A stretch of 64,000 nucleotides of DNA from Flavobacterium hibisci (GTDB lineage: Bacteria; Bacteroidota; Bacteroidia; Flavobacteriales; Flavobacteriaceae), in assembly GCF_020026925.1 (NCBI RefSeq), contig NZ_JAIQDW010000001.1:124001-188000 (forward strand). The letters are read 5' to 3'. A program made the translations under genes and the position numbers. Every line of letters begins with the position of its first letter. Position 1 is the stretch's first letter. Positions 43,875 through 53,661 of the stretch are shown here, one piece after another. A model generated the notes under the pieces. The model was given only the letters and a program-made list of their open reading frames with translations. It made no database searches and was not told where the DNA came from.

Positions 43875-45941
43875 ATGAAAAAATTATTCTTTTTTATTGC
43901 ATTCTTTTTTGTAATAAGTAACCTTACTGCCCAAATTTATGATCCGGTTTCATTTACAACTACTGTTAAAGAAACAGGAGAAAATAAATACACATTGTCA
44001 ATTATTGCTAAGATTGACAAAGGCTGGCACGTGTATTCACAGCATGTACCGCAAGGCGGACCAGCGCCAACAGCCTTTACGTTTCCAAAATCAAAAAATT
44101 ATAAAACAATTGGCGGTGTTACAGAACCGGACGGTCACGAAGTAGACGATCCTGTATTCAATATGCGAATTAAATATTTTGCTGACAAAGCTGTTTTTAC
44201 ACAAAATATTGAGCGCAAAACAGCAGATGCCTTTACGATAAATGCCAGCATATTTTTTATGGTGTGTAATGACAACAGTTGTCTGCCACCAGGAGATAAA
44301 GATTTAAAATTCACCTTTAAAAAATCGGATTTTCCAATAAAAGAGGATCAGGCAGTAACAGCGGCAAACACAGCAGAAACAAAAACTGGAACAATTAGTA
44401 TTTATACAATTACAAAGCAGGAAATAAAAAAAGATACAACAATTTCTGTTACAGCAAGTGAAAAGGAAACTCTTAAATCGCAGAAAAATAATCATGGAAA
44501 ATCCTCATCGGCAAATTCTAATGATAGTCTTTTGACATTATTTTTCTTAAGCTTTCTAGGAGGTCTTGCCGCTTTGCTGACGCCTTGTGTATTCCCTATG
44601 ATCCCAATGACCGTGAGCTTTTTTACCAAACAAAGCAAAAATAAAGCAGCGGGAATCAGAAATGCCATAATGTACGGTATTTTTATTATTGTAATTTATG
44701 TGATTTTAGGAAGTTTAGTAACCGCAATTTTTGGCGCCGATGCCTTAAATGCATTAGCAACGAATGTAGTTTTTAATATCGTTTTTTTCTTATTATTAGT
44801 AGTTTTTGCAATCTCATTTTTAGGAGCTTTCGAAATCGTATTACCAAGTTCATGGATGACTAAAGTCGATCAGAAATCGGAAGTTGGGGGGCTGATTGGC
44901 ATTTTCTTTATGGCTTTGGCATTGGCACTCGTTTCCTTTTCATGCACAGGTCCTATTGTCGGGACATTATTAGTTCAGGCTGCAGGTCTGGCAGGAATTG
45001 CCCCTATAGTAGGTATGTTTGGTTTTTCGTTAGCTATTGCATTACCGTTTGCCATTTTCGCTGCTTTTCCGGGCTGGCTGAATTCGCTTCCAAAGTCGGG
45101 TGGCTGGTTAAATTCTGTAAAAGTAGTTTTGGGATTTCTGGAGCTTGCATTGGCGTTGAAATTTTTAAGTAATGCCGACTTGGTTTTACAATTACACTTA
45201 TTAGAAAGAGAAGTTTTTATTGCGATTTGGATTGGTATTTTTTCGGTACTCGCATTATATCTCTTTGGCAAAATCCAGTTTTCTCATGATTCTCCGGTAA
45301 CACATATTTCTGTCGGAAGACTGAGCTTAGGTATTCTGGTTGTTTCTTTTGTAGTTTACATGATTCCAGGACTTTGGGGAGCTCCTTTACAATACATCAG
45401 TGGGTTTCCACCCGCAAAACAATACAGTGAATCACCAAATGGTTTTGGAAATATGACAACTGTAAATACTGAAAAAGCAGCTTTACCGGAAGGCGCAGAA
45501 AGTGGTCCAAACGGAATTACTACATTTCATGATTATGACCTTGGCTTAGCTTACGCAAAAAAAGTAAACAAACCCGTAATGATTGATTTTACAGGTTATG
45601 CCTGCGTAAACTGCCGTAAAATGGAAGAAAGAGTCTGGCCTGACCCAAAAGTTTTGTCAATATTAAACAATGATGTTGTACTGATTTCTTTATACGTAGA
45701 TGATAAAAGACCGTTGCCGGAAAGCGAGCAGGTAGTTTCTAAAATCACAGGAAAAATCCTGAAAAATACGGGACAAAAATGGAGCGAACTTCAAATTTTG
45801 AAATACAAAACCAATGCACAGCCGTATTATGTATTAATGGACCATAAGGAAAATGATTTAAACAAACCATCCGCTTATAATCCTGATATTGAAGCTTATT
45901 ATAAATGGCTTCAGGAAGGTGTAAAGAATTTTAAAAAATAG
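43875..45941 (+). CDS. DsbD-like thiol:disulfide interchange protein
   Basis: A 688-aa inner-membrane reductant carrier. The start at 43875 gives a proper signal peptide (MKKLFFFIAFFFVISNLTAQ); an in-frame Met at 43743 lies in an extragenic repeat. Domain order is the periplasmic N-terminal domain with its Cys pair in VCNDNSCLPP, an eight-helix CcdA-like core with LLTPCVFPMIPMTVSFF and SFSCTGPIVGTLLVQ (the two membrane Cys), and a C-terminal thioredoxin domain with YACVNCRKMEERVW. It passes electrons from cytoplasmic thioredoxin to periplasmic partners, plausibly the TlpA-like protein two genes upstream. All three Cys pairs are intact. Confidence 0.93.
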   Translation: MKKLFFFIAFFFVISNLTAQIYDPVSFTTTVKETGENKYTLSIIAKIDKGWHVYSQHVPQGGPAPTAFTFPKSKNYKTIGGVTEPDGHEVDDPVFNMRIKYFADKAVFTQNIERKTADAFTINASIFFMVCNDNSCLPPGDKDLKFTFKKSDFPIKEDQAVTAANTAETKTGTISIYTITKQEIKKDTTISVTASEKETLKSQKNNHGKSSSANSNDSLLTLFFLSFLGGLAALLTPCVFPMIPMTVSFFTKQSKNKAAGIRNAIMYGIFIIVIYVILGSLVTAIFGADALNALATNVVFNIVFFLLLVVFAISFLGAFEIVLPSSWMTKVDQKSEVGGLIGIFFMALALALVSFSCTGPIVGTLLVQAAGLAGIAPIVGMFGFSLAIALPFAIFAAFPGWLNSLPKSGGWLNSVKVVLGFLELALALKFLSNADLVLQLHLLEREVFIAIWIGIFSVLALYLFGKIQFSHDSPVTHISVGRLSLGILVVSFVVYMIPGLWGAPLQYISGFPPAKQYSESPNGFGNMTTVNTEKAALPEGAESGPNGITTFHDYDLGLAYAKKVNKPVMIDFTGYACVNCRKMEERVWPDPKVLSILNNDVVLISLYVDDKRPLPESEQVVSKITGKILKNTGQKWSELQILKYKTNAQPYYVLMDHKENDLNKPSAYNPDIEAYYKWLQEGVKNFKK

Positions 45942-46074
45942 AAAATTTAAACTCATAGAATTCGTTTCCAGACAATTAAAATGATGCTAAATTTTTATTT
46001 TCTGTTTTTTAGTTTAAGTGGTATCCGTTGATGTATCTTCAAGTATAATCAGATTAGCTTCAGATGATTAGGCA

Positions 46075-46203
46075 ATGATAATTAATTTTGTCGATGATTC
46101 CGAAAAGCTAGAAAAACTAAAAAAATATTACGAACAGATTAATTTAACTCAAACTGCTGTAACAAAACAAGAAGATATTGAGTCTATTAAAAACAAAGTT
46201 TAG
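46075..46203 (+). CDS. Small hypothetical ORF (42 aa)
   Basis: ATG-to-TAG frame encoding MIINFVDDSEKLEKLKKYYE and a Lys/Glu/Gln-rich tail ending SIKNKV. It is charged and helix-prone with no family I recognise. It could be the end of a decayed gene, since DNA on both sides (45942-46540) has no intact frame. A terminator lies at 46486. Confidence 0.3.
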   Translation: MIINFVDDSEKLEKLKKYYEQINLTQTAVTKQEDIESIKNKV

Positions 46204-46485
46204 TGGAAGGACCGAAAAGTTCAGAAAAAATGGATTCTTTATGATTAGCATTAAAAATATAAGGGTAAATACTGAAAGCTTATGTGATGTAATTTATAAA
46301 AACCATTAGTAACGGCGAAGGATAATAACTTTTCGAAATATTTTTTCACAAAACAGAACATGGTGGAGTGGTTGCGAAATCAAAGCCTTAGATTGCTAAA
46401 TTGTAATATTAAATATTTTGGTTTTTCATTTGATTTTAGAAGTATTTTGAATTAGTAAGCTTATACAACTATCATGAAGAACCTT

Positions 46486-46521
46486 AAAGAGCTGTTTAAC
46501 AGCAGCTCTTTTTTTTTTTTC
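46486..46521 (+). terminator. Strong rho-independent terminator in the decay zone
   Basis: AAAGAGCTG (46486-46494) and CAGCTCTTT (46503-46511) form a 9-bp stem with an 8-nt loop, followed by a run of at least ten T. No intact gene lies directly upstream; it may have ended the gene of which 46075-46203 is a remnant. Confidence 0.8.
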
Positions 46522-46549
46522 TTTGATTAATAAATTTATTATAGCTTTT

Positions 46550-47578
46550 TTGAGACAGTTTTATGTCATCTGCGATATAAATGCAGTTGTAATAAGACAT
46601 GTTATTTATGAAGACCATTCGGCAAAAACGTTCAACCGTCCGCAGTGGAAAAAAAACTGCTTGCTGAACTAAAGAAGCATAAGAATAAAACCGATCTTCT
46701 GCTGTTTACAAAATGGGAACGCTTTGGCAGGAATGCATGAGATGTTTATCAAATGATTAATCTTCTTAATGGTTTAGGTATAGAACCCCAGGTAGTCGAG
46801 CAGCCGCTTGACTTGTCCATACCCGAAAACAAAATGATGCTCGCTATATATTTAGCTGCTCCTGAACTTCAAAATGACAGCGTGCCTAAACACATTTTAC
46901 GGAATGAGACGCGCTAAAATAGAGGGTAGGGTTTTGGGTATAGCGCCATATGGCTATATAATCGAACAAAAGAAAATGGTTTCAAAAGGCAGATCAAAAA
47001 ACTATCCATATTATCATTGTCATAATGGATGTCGAACAAGAATAAATGCATTATTCCTTAATGACTGCTATTATAACAAGCTTCGACAATTAATGCTCTC
47101 AAAGAATGCAGTTGAATTATTTAAAAAAGTTTTGGAAGACCAGAATATAAAAACACAGAAAGCAAGTTATTTATGCACTCAAAAGGTATTGGAGAGGAAG
47201 ATAAATGAGGAGGAGTTGATCCTTTCTCAAGGCAGAAAATTATTTATAGCCGGAATATTAAAAATTGATGACTACAACGAATTAAGAAAAGAGAATCAAG
47301 TCAGTACCAAAAACCTTAAAAAGGAAGCGCGTGATATTGCTGTTAAATTAAAAGCTATTGATAGAAAAAATCAAATAGAAGAAAAAACATTAGTTGAAAT
47401 ATTTCAAAGATTTTCTGAGTTTGAGACTTCAGATAAAAGACATCTTGTGAATCTTATTCCGCCGACTGATATTGATTTTAAAACAGGAGATCTATCTTTA
47501 GATTTAAATCAAGCATTTTTAAAAATACTATCAAAAAAAAGAAACCGAAAAACCAATAGAAAAAATGAATTTCATTGA
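46550..47578 (+). pseudogene. Broken serine site-specific recombinase
   Basis: Frames joined by eye give LRQFYVICDINAVVIRHVIY, EDHSAKTFNRPQWKK, LLLFTKWERFGRNA, then DVYQMINLLNGLGIEP, VEQPLDLSIPENKMMLAIYL and NTFYGMRRAKIEGRVLGIAP. This is the resolvase domain and hinge of a large serine recombinase. The N-terminus with the catalytic Ser is absent. A frameshift lies at an 8-A run (46649-46656), TGA at 46738, and another frameshift near 46877. After APYGYI the recombinase domain is deleted and the chain resumes at half a zinc ribbon (YYHCHNGC) and the coiled-coil tail, open from 46874 to 47578. It is the relic of an integrative element. Confidence 0.82.
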
Positions 47579-47729
47579 GAAGAATGTTTCAGTAGAAAAA
47601 GCCGTTATTATTCTTTCCAAAAACGGTATTCAGGTAGATGAGAAAGAAGCTAAAATTATTTTGGAATTACTGTATTTAGTATCAAAAAATTACGATAAAC
47701 CAAAAGAGAAAAAAATCCTATATCCTTAA
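47565..47729 (+). CDS. Small partner ORF of the recombinase (54 aa)
   Basis: Encodes MNFIEKNVSVEKAVIILSKN with a second half GIQVDEKEAKIILELLYLVS and a Lys-rich tail. It overlaps the recombinase tail by 14 bp. Short proteins of this pattern (V-x-K-A-V-x-I-L-x-K-N-G-I-x-V-D-E-x-E-A) commonly follow serine recombinase genes in Bacteroidota; their role is unknown. The frame itself is intact. Confidence 0.55.
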   Translation: MNFIEKNVSVEKAVIILSKNGIQVDEKEAKIILELLYLVSKNYDKPKEKKILYP

Positions 47730-47887
47730 CGGGATTTCGAACCATCGTTCAGCTTCGATTAATTCTCTGATAGCGCCACTTTAAGACTGTTTGTTTCAAA
47801 CAGACTAAGAATTTCTTGTGAAAAAATCGAACCACAAATATTAGGCTGTGAAGGCTTGAAAAATCTATATGTTTGTACATAAAAAAA

Positions 47888-47912
47888 GAGACAACTATTT
47901 GCTAGTTGTCTC
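47888..47912 (-). terminator. Orphan terminator on the minus strand
   Basis: GAGACAACTA (47888-47897) and TAGTTGTCTC (47903-47912) form a perfect 10-bp stem. On the minus strand seven T follow. No leftward gene is recognisable in the next kilobase, so it may be left over from a lost gene or belong to an unrecognised small RNA. Confidence 0.65.
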
Positions 47913-47955
47913 CTTAAGTGACCTGTAAAGTACAGATTACAAACCATTTTATGGA

Positions 47956-48039
47956 GGATTTGAAGAGATTGTCTTACTGGAAGTAGAGGCTGTCTTTCAT
48001 TGGATTTATAAATTTGGTTTAGATGTCCTGCTTGGGATT
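47956..48039 (+). repeat. Degenerate direct repeat, copy 1
   Basis: About 84 bp from GGATTTGAAGAGATT to GTCCTGCTTGGGATT. It shares ATTTGAAGA, CTTACTG, CATTGG, TAAATTTGGTTTAG and TGTCCTG in the same order with copy 2 at 48243. The shared 14-mer TAAATTTGGTTTAG makes chance unlikely. Confidence 0.6.
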
Positions 48040-48242
48040 GATATGAAAAATTCTAAAAACCATATTGGTTAATGATAGTAAACTGATATACAATTCTATA
48101 AATATTAATTTGGATTGGAGAATATTTTACGCTAAAAGGTAGATTACATTTATTGATAATACAAATAAAAAATGGCACCAATGACTTTAATTGGCGCTAT
48201 TTGGCTGTGTGGTGACAGGGAAAGGAAAAATTTCAATATAGA

Positions 48243-48322
48243 TGATTTGAAGAAATTTGCTTACTGTATAGTCTGTTTTCCATTGGCTTTGTAAATTTGG
48301 TTTAGCTGTCCTGTTGTGGATT
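48243..48322 (+). repeat. Degenerate direct repeat, copy 2
   Basis: About 80 bp from TGATTTGAAGAAATT to GTCCTGTTGTGGATT, colinear with copy 1 with small gaps and about three quarters identical by eye. No start-to-stop frame runs through both copies. They could be two decayed copies of one gene segment or repeat. Confidence 0.6.
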
Positions 48323-48856
48323 AGATAAAATTTATGATTATTTGCTATTGTTGTTTCATAGAAGCTAAAAATTGTTTTGTTTTTGGATAGCAGTAAAACG
48401 ATACAGCACCAGCTTTCATTTAAAAATAATTTTCTTCGATACTATTTGTATACTTTAAGACACCGCAGACTTCCTTTAAAAAGATTTAACAGACCACGAA
48501 TTAATCCATACAATATGTACCTAAAATTTGCTGCATCCTAATCCTTTAGATGAGTGATTGCATTTTGAAAGGTTTAATTAAAATATTGATATCAAATTGC
48601 TATCACGATAATAAAATCGTATTTAAGAGCAGTTAAAAATATCATATTCAAATAAATATGCCTGTTTTTTTGCCTTACAGGTAGTTCTTGCAACATTTGA
48701 CCCCGCTTTTGGATACAAATGCATACATCTGCTCGTTACAGTTTATTGTTAATTTGTTCCCAATGAAATCAAAATGTAATGCTAAAAATCAATACCAGAT
48801 TTCGGCATTTTGCTGCTAAGCAGCTAAAACTTATCTAACCAAAAAACCAATTAATT

Positions 48857-51800
48857 ATGAATGAAAAAAGGGTAATTCAATGTATTGCCAAGGTTTTTAA
48901 AAACCTTATAAGCAGTTTTGCATGTATTGCAGTGTTATGTTCTGCTCAAATGCTGTTTGCTCAAAACTTAGATGGCAAAGCTAATGGTATCATAATGGAA
49001 GATACCAAAAACCAGCCGCTGTTTGGCGTCAGTATAACCGTCAAAGGAACCAAAACAGGAGTAACCACAGATGTAGACGGATCATTTTCTATTGAAGCTA
49101 AGAATGGTGATGTACTTGTTGTGAGTTATTTAGGGTATGTGAGCCAAGAGGTAAAGGCTGCAAAAGATTTAAAAATCAGACTTAAGGAAGATTTAAAAGC
49201 ATTAAACGAAGTGGTTGTTATTGGTTACGGGAAATCCAAAAGAAAAGATCTTACAGGAGCAATATCGTCAGTTTCTGGTGAAGAACTTATGAGGACGCGT
49301 CCTACAACAATTGACCAGGCTCTTCAGGGTAAGGTTGCGGGTGTAGTGGTACAGCAGACATCGGGTCAGCCCGGTGGAGGTGCCAATATTCAAATTCGAG
49401 GTTTGTCCTCTTTTGGAAGCAGCTCCCCATTGTATGTTATAGATGGAGTTATTATTGGCCAGAGTTATGACAGCGGAAATGGTACAAATCCACTTGCCAC
49501 AATAAATCCTTCAGATATCCAGTCTATTGATGTTTTAAAAGACGCATCAGCAACAGCAATTTATGGCTCGCAGGCTACCAATGGTGTTATTGTTATTACT
49601 ACTAAACGAGGAAGGGAAGGAGCTCCGAAGATTACCTATGAATTCACCACTGGATTTCAGGAAATTATTAAGCAGTACCCAACCATGGATTTAAGAGAGT
49701 ATGCGAAGTTTATCAATGACAGGGCGGCTGTGTGGGGCTTTGATGAAAGGCCTGAATTTGCAAATCCCCAATATTTAGGAGAAGGAACCAATTGGCAGAA
49801 TGAATTATTCAGAAGCGCTCCGGTAAAAAGCCACTCGCTGAGTTTAAGTGGTGGGAACGACAAGACCCAGTACTTACTGTCAGGATCTTATTTTAATCAG
49901 GAAGGTATTGCCTTAGGATCTGAGTTCACGAGAATGTCTGTACGGTTAAATCTGGATAATAAAACAACAGACTGGTTAAAGATCGGAACCAGTTTACAGC
50001 TAACACATATTGACGAAAATGTGAATTCAACAGGATCAAGTGTTATTTACGAAGCATTAAGTCAGACTCCTGATATCCCGGTAAGAAATCCTGATGGTAG
50101 TTTTGCGGGAGAGCAAAGCAGTGAAGGATGGATTGCCAAACGCGTTAATCCATTTGCTCTTGCGCTTATCAATAAAAACAACCCAAAGAGAAATCAGTTG
50201 TTTGCAAATTTTTATGCCGATATCGCTTTTACAAAAAATCTTTCTTTTCGAAATGAGTTGTCTGGAAATTTTTCCTTTAGGACAGAAGACAGGTTTAATC
50301 CCACTTATAAATTTGGGCTGGCTGAAAAGGTTGATAATGATGCATTCTACTCATACAGTCAGGATTATTTCACCACCTTTAGAAGTTTCTTTACCTATGC
50401 AAAGAACTTTAATAGCAAATATGATATTAATGTTCTGGCAGGTCACGAATCACAAGTCTCTCAATTCGAAAATGTTTCGGCAGGAAGAAAAAATTTCATT
50501 TCAGATAATGTAACAAATATAGGAAGTGGTGATATCCAGACAGCAACGAACGGCGGAACAAAAGGAGAAAATGCACAGGAGTCCTATTTTGGGCGTCTTA
50601 ATTTTATCTACAATGACAAGTATTTATTTACGGCTAATGTTCGTACAGACGGTTCGTCTAAGTTTGCACCTGGAAACCGCTGGGTAACTACCTACTCGGG
50701 AGCATTGGCGTGGAAGTTAAATAATGAGAAATTTTTAAAAGGTTCAAAAATCGTAAATGAATTAAAATTAAGAACAGGCTATGGTTTAACGAACAATCAA
50801 AACGTTAGGGACAACGCTTACCTGACAACTCTTGGTTCTGTTTCAACAGGTTTGTCCGGTGCCTCACAAATTACTCTCAATCTTGGAAATCCAAATGTTG
50901 AATGGGAAAAAACAGCATACGGCAATGTAGGTCTTGATGGAGCACTTTTTGGATGGAAACTTAATTTTTCTGTTGATGTATACAATCGTCTTACAGATGG
51001 ACTTTTATTGCAGATTCCATTACCTGCTTATGCCGGAATATCACCGGAATATTCTCCAGGTGTAATTAACTCGCCATATGTTAATATTGGATCGGTTAGA
51101 AACCGTGGAATTGATCTTCACATCAATTCCAGAAATATGACTGGAGATTTTACCTGGAGTACAGATTTTACTTTATCCCATAACAAAAATAAAGTTTTAA
51201 AATTAAATACAGACGGAGCTTCTCTGCCTGGAAGATATAATAATGAGATAGTTTCCCAGACCGTTGTTGGAGGATCTATTGGTGATTTTTATGGTTATAA
51301 AGTAGACGGAGTATTTGCTACGGCAAGCGACTTCCAAACTCATGCGCTGCCGACTAATTCTGATGGCACTGTACTTCCAATTACACCCAATTCTGGTGGT
51401 GTGTGGTATGGCGATCTGAAGTTTAAAGATCTAAACGGAGATGGAGTGATCACGGAAAAAGACAGAACATATTTGGGTTCTCCAATTCCTGATTTTCAGT
51501 TTGGACTTGGTAATACCTTCACCTATAAAGGTTTTGATCTAAACATTTTCTTCAGTGCCAATCTTGGCAATGAAGTCGTAAATGCAATGAGGATAAATGG
51601 AGAAAATCCTCTTACGAATAATGGTTATTTGAAATCATTAAAAAATCACGCTGAGTTGGCTTTGATAGATCCAAACGGCTCTGCTTCAGATGTCAATAAC
51701 GTATATGTGACCAATCCAGAAACCAACATTGTCGGATTTAAAAATAATGATAGTAACCGAAACAATCGTTTCTCTGATAAATATGTCGAAAATGGTTCAT

Positions 51801-52039
51801 TCTTAAGATGTAAAAACATGACTTTAGGCTATACATTTCCAAGTGAGCTGATTCAAAAAGCGTACATAAATTCTTTACGTATTTATTTCAACGTCAGCAA
51901 TCCCTTCCTTATAACAAATTACAAAGGAATGGATCCTGAAGTTGGCTCGTGGAATCCACTGCAGGCTGGAATTGATAGTGGATTTTATCCGCAGCCTCGA
52001 ACATTTACTTTAGGGATTAACGTAGGACTAACTAAATAA
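48857..52039 (+). CDS. SusC/RagA TonB-dependent oligosaccharide transporter
   Basis: A 1060-aa outer-membrane importer and first gene of the right-hand polysaccharide locus. The signal peptide ends near AQMLFAQN (about residue 37). The carboxypeptidase-like domain (about 42-120) has LFGVSITVKGTKTGVTTDVDGSF. The plug opens with the TonB-box-like LNEVVVIGYGKSKRKDLTGAISSVSG and contains VLKDASATAIYGSQATNGVIVITTKRG. The barrel ends in RTFTLGINVGLTK. There is no STN domain, so unlike the SusC at 35 kb this one is not wired to a FecI/FecR pair; a regulator may lie beyond the window. It should import xyloglucan oligosaccharides, judged from the downstream enzymes. Confidence 0.95.
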   Translation: MNEKRVIQCIAKVFKNLISSFACIAVLCSAQMLFAQNLDGKANGIIMEDTKNQPLFGVSITVKGTKTGVTTDVDGSFSIEAKNGDVLVVSYLGYVSQEVKAAKDLKIRLKEDLKALNEVVVIGYGKSKRKDLTGAISSVSGEELMRTRPTTIDQALQGKVAGVVVQQTSGQPGGGANIQIRGLSSFGSSSPLYVIDGVIIGQSYDSGNGTNPLATINPSDIQSIDVLKDASATAIYGSQATNGVIVITTKRGREGAPKITYEFTTGFQEIIKQYPTMDLREYAKFINDRAAVWGFDERPEFANPQYLGEGTNWQNELFRSAPVKSHSLSLSGGNDKTQYLLSGSYFNQEGIALGSEFTRMSVRLNLDNKTTDWLKIGTSLQLTHIDENVNSTGSSVIYEALSQTPDIPVRNPDGSFAGEQSSEGWIAKRVNPFALALINKNNPKRNQLFANFYADIAFTKNLSFRNELSGNFSFRTEDRFNPTYKFGLAEKVDNDAFYSYSQDYFTTFRSFFTYAKNFNSKYDINVLAGHESQVSQFENVSAGRKNFISDNVTNIGSGDIQTATNGGTKGENAQESYFGRLNFIYNDKYLFTANVRTDGSSKFAPGNRWVTTYSGALAWKLNNEKFLKGSKIVNELKLRTGYGLTNNQNVRDNAYLTTLGSVSTGLSGASQITLNLGNPNVEWEKTAYGNVGLDGALFGWKLNFSVDVYNRLTDGLLLQIPLPAYAGISPEYSPGVINSPYVNIGSVRNRGIDLHINSRNMTGDFTWSTDFTLSHNKNKVLKLNTDGASLPGRYNNEIVSQTVVGGSIGDFYGYKVDGVFATASDFQTHALPTNSDGTVLPITPNSGGVWYGDLKFKDLNGDGVITEKDRTYLGSPIPDFQFGLGNTFTYKGFDLNIFFSANLGNEVVNAMRINGENPLTNNGYLKSLKNHAELALIDPNGSASDVNNVYVTNPETNIVGFKNNDSNRNNRFSDKYVENGSFLRCKNMTLGYTFPSELIQKAYINSLRIYFNVSNPFLITNYKGMDPEVGSWNPLQAGIDSGFYPQPRTFTLGINVGLTK

Positions 52040-52059
52040 AAATCAAAACTTATACAAAT

Positions 52060-53640
52060 ATGAATTCAATTTATAAAAAATGTATGCTGACGTTTTTAGG
52101 AATCCTGACTTTGACCGGCTGTCAGGATGATTTTCTAGATCGTCCCTCAAAGTCAGAGATTAATACAGAGAATTTTTATCAGAATAGAAAAGAACTAAGG
52201 CTGGCTACAGCAGCGCTATATGGTGGTAAAGTCTGGGCACAATGGAATAATACAGCTTACCTGCCACTGGGAGATATTTTAAGTGGGAACTTTGTGCTGC
52301 AATACCAAGGAGCTGATCTTGTACAGCTAAACACTTTTACACTTTCAGGATCAAACGCCCGATTGACAGCAGGCTGGGGCGCACTGTATATTATAATCGC
52401 ACATTGTAATACTACCATAAAGGCTATTACCGAAAAGACTCCGGCATCAGTTGCTGTGAAAGATAAAAATGCTGCGATAGCAGAAGCAAGGTTCATACGT
52501 GCAATGGCGTATTACCACCTTGCAATGTTATGGGGCGAGGTACCTATTATAGAAGACAATTCTAAGCTAATACAATCTCCTTTAATAAATAAGAATAAAA
52601 CAGCCGATGTCTATCGCTTTATTTCTGAAGATTTGATTTTTGCAGCAGAGAATCTTCCGTCAACCGATGAAAAAGGACGTGTGACAACCTGGTCGGCAAA
52701 AGGTATGCTGAGCAAGGTTTACTTAACCATGTCTGGCTTAGGACAATCTGGAGGTACAAGGAACCAGGAGTATTTAGATAAGGCTAAAACGTATGCAAAA
52801 GATGTAATTGAAAACAGCGGATTGACTTTACTCCCAAACTATGCTAATCTTTTCAAAACTCAGTTTAACGATAATCAGGAGTCCTTATTTGCATTGCAGT
52901 GGTCTGCCACTACCGGCTGGATGGAAGGCAATCACCTGCTTACCTATTCTCCAAGTGTTGATATTAATCCGCAGAAAGGTGGAGCTTGGGGATCTCCCGG
53001 CACCAGCTACGATTTGTATTTAGCTTTCACAGAGCAGGATTCCATTAGACGTAAAGCAACTTTTATGCTTACAGGCGATCATTATCCAGAGTTAAATGCA
53101 GCTGGCGGCGGTTACACCGCAACTGCGCCGGGACTGAAAAAACACATTATTGGTAATGAGGCAGATAACAATAGTCCTGCAATGTCTTACATAGGATCAA
53201 TAGAACATAATGCGTTACTACGATTAGCAGATGTTTATTTGGTTTACGCTGAGGCTATTCTGGGCAATAATAGCTCGACATCTGATCCAAGTGCGTTACT
53301 TTATTTTAATAAAGTCAGAGAGCGTGCAGGTGTCACTACGGTAACCTCAATTAATGCAGATGATATTCTTAAAGAAAGAAGGGTAGAATTTGGTGCAGAA
53401 GGACAGTACTGGTTTGATCTGGTAAGACTTTCCTATTACAATCCTCAAAAAGCGGTAGATCTTCTGAGCAACCAAAGAAGGGTACTATTTGATTATGATG
53501 CGACTTCTAAACAGGCTACACCAAAAGATCCTATCGCTCCGATTTCACCAGCTACCTTTGCGACTTTTACCCTGCAGCTTCCTGATTCGGAAGTGGTGGC
53601 AAATCCGAAGTTGAACGAGCCGTCGGTACCTTATTATTAA
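52060..53640 (+). CDS. SusD/RagB-family glycan-binding lipoprotein
   Basis: A 526-aa surface lipoprotein, lid of the preceding SusC. The signal ends in LTLTGC. Helical TPR-type stretches (AEARFIRAMAYYHLAMLWGEVP) and the C-terminal SusD signature LKERRVEFGAEGQYWFDLVRL are present. It starts 20 bp after susC, and the glycan-binding lipoprotein follows 21 bp later, so the four genes 48857-56395 form one transcript. Confidence 0.95.
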   Translation: MNSIYKKCMLTFLGILTLTGCQDDFLDRPSKSEINTENFYQNRKELRLATAALYGGKVWAQWNNTAYLPLGDILSGNFVLQYQGADLVQLNTFTLSGSNARLTAGWGALYIIIAHCNTTIKAITEKTPASVAVKDKNAAIAEARFIRAMAYYHLAMLWGEVPIIEDNSKLIQSPLINKNKTADVYRFISEDLIFAAENLPSTDEKGRVTTWSAKGMLSKVYLTMSGLGQSGGTRNQEYLDKAKTYAKDVIENSGLTLLPNYANLFKTQFNDNQESLFALQWSATTGWMEGNHLLTYSPSVDINPQKGGAWGSPGTSYDLYLAFTEQDSIRRKATFMLTGDHYPELNAAGGGYTATAPGLKKHIIGNEADNNSPAMSYIGSIEHNALLRLADVYLVYAEAILGNNSSTSDPSALLYFNKVRERAGVTTVTSINADDILKERRVEFGAEGQYWFDLVRLSYYNPQKAVDLLSNQRRVLFDYDATSKQATPKDPIAPISPATFATFTLQLPDSEVVANPKLNEPSVPYY

Positions 53641-53661
53641 TGAAATTATAATATTCTAAAT

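Larger units (their letters stand above)
47730..48856. other. 1.1-kb gene-free region upstream of the xyloglucan locus
   Basis: Apart from the orphan terminator and the two repeat copies I see no coding sequence. TTAATTTG near 48750-48758 resembles a -7 box for the susC gene at 48857 (one base short of TAnnTTTG), about 100 bp before its ATG. Confidence 0.35.

Noticed and set aside
46874..47578. Functional 234-aa protein
   Set aside because: It is only the tail of a serine recombinase; matching upstream sequence is present but broken by a frameshift and a stop.
47759..47947. Leftward 62-codon frame
   Set aside because: It spans the orphan terminator hairpin and has no recognisable domain; more likely chance.
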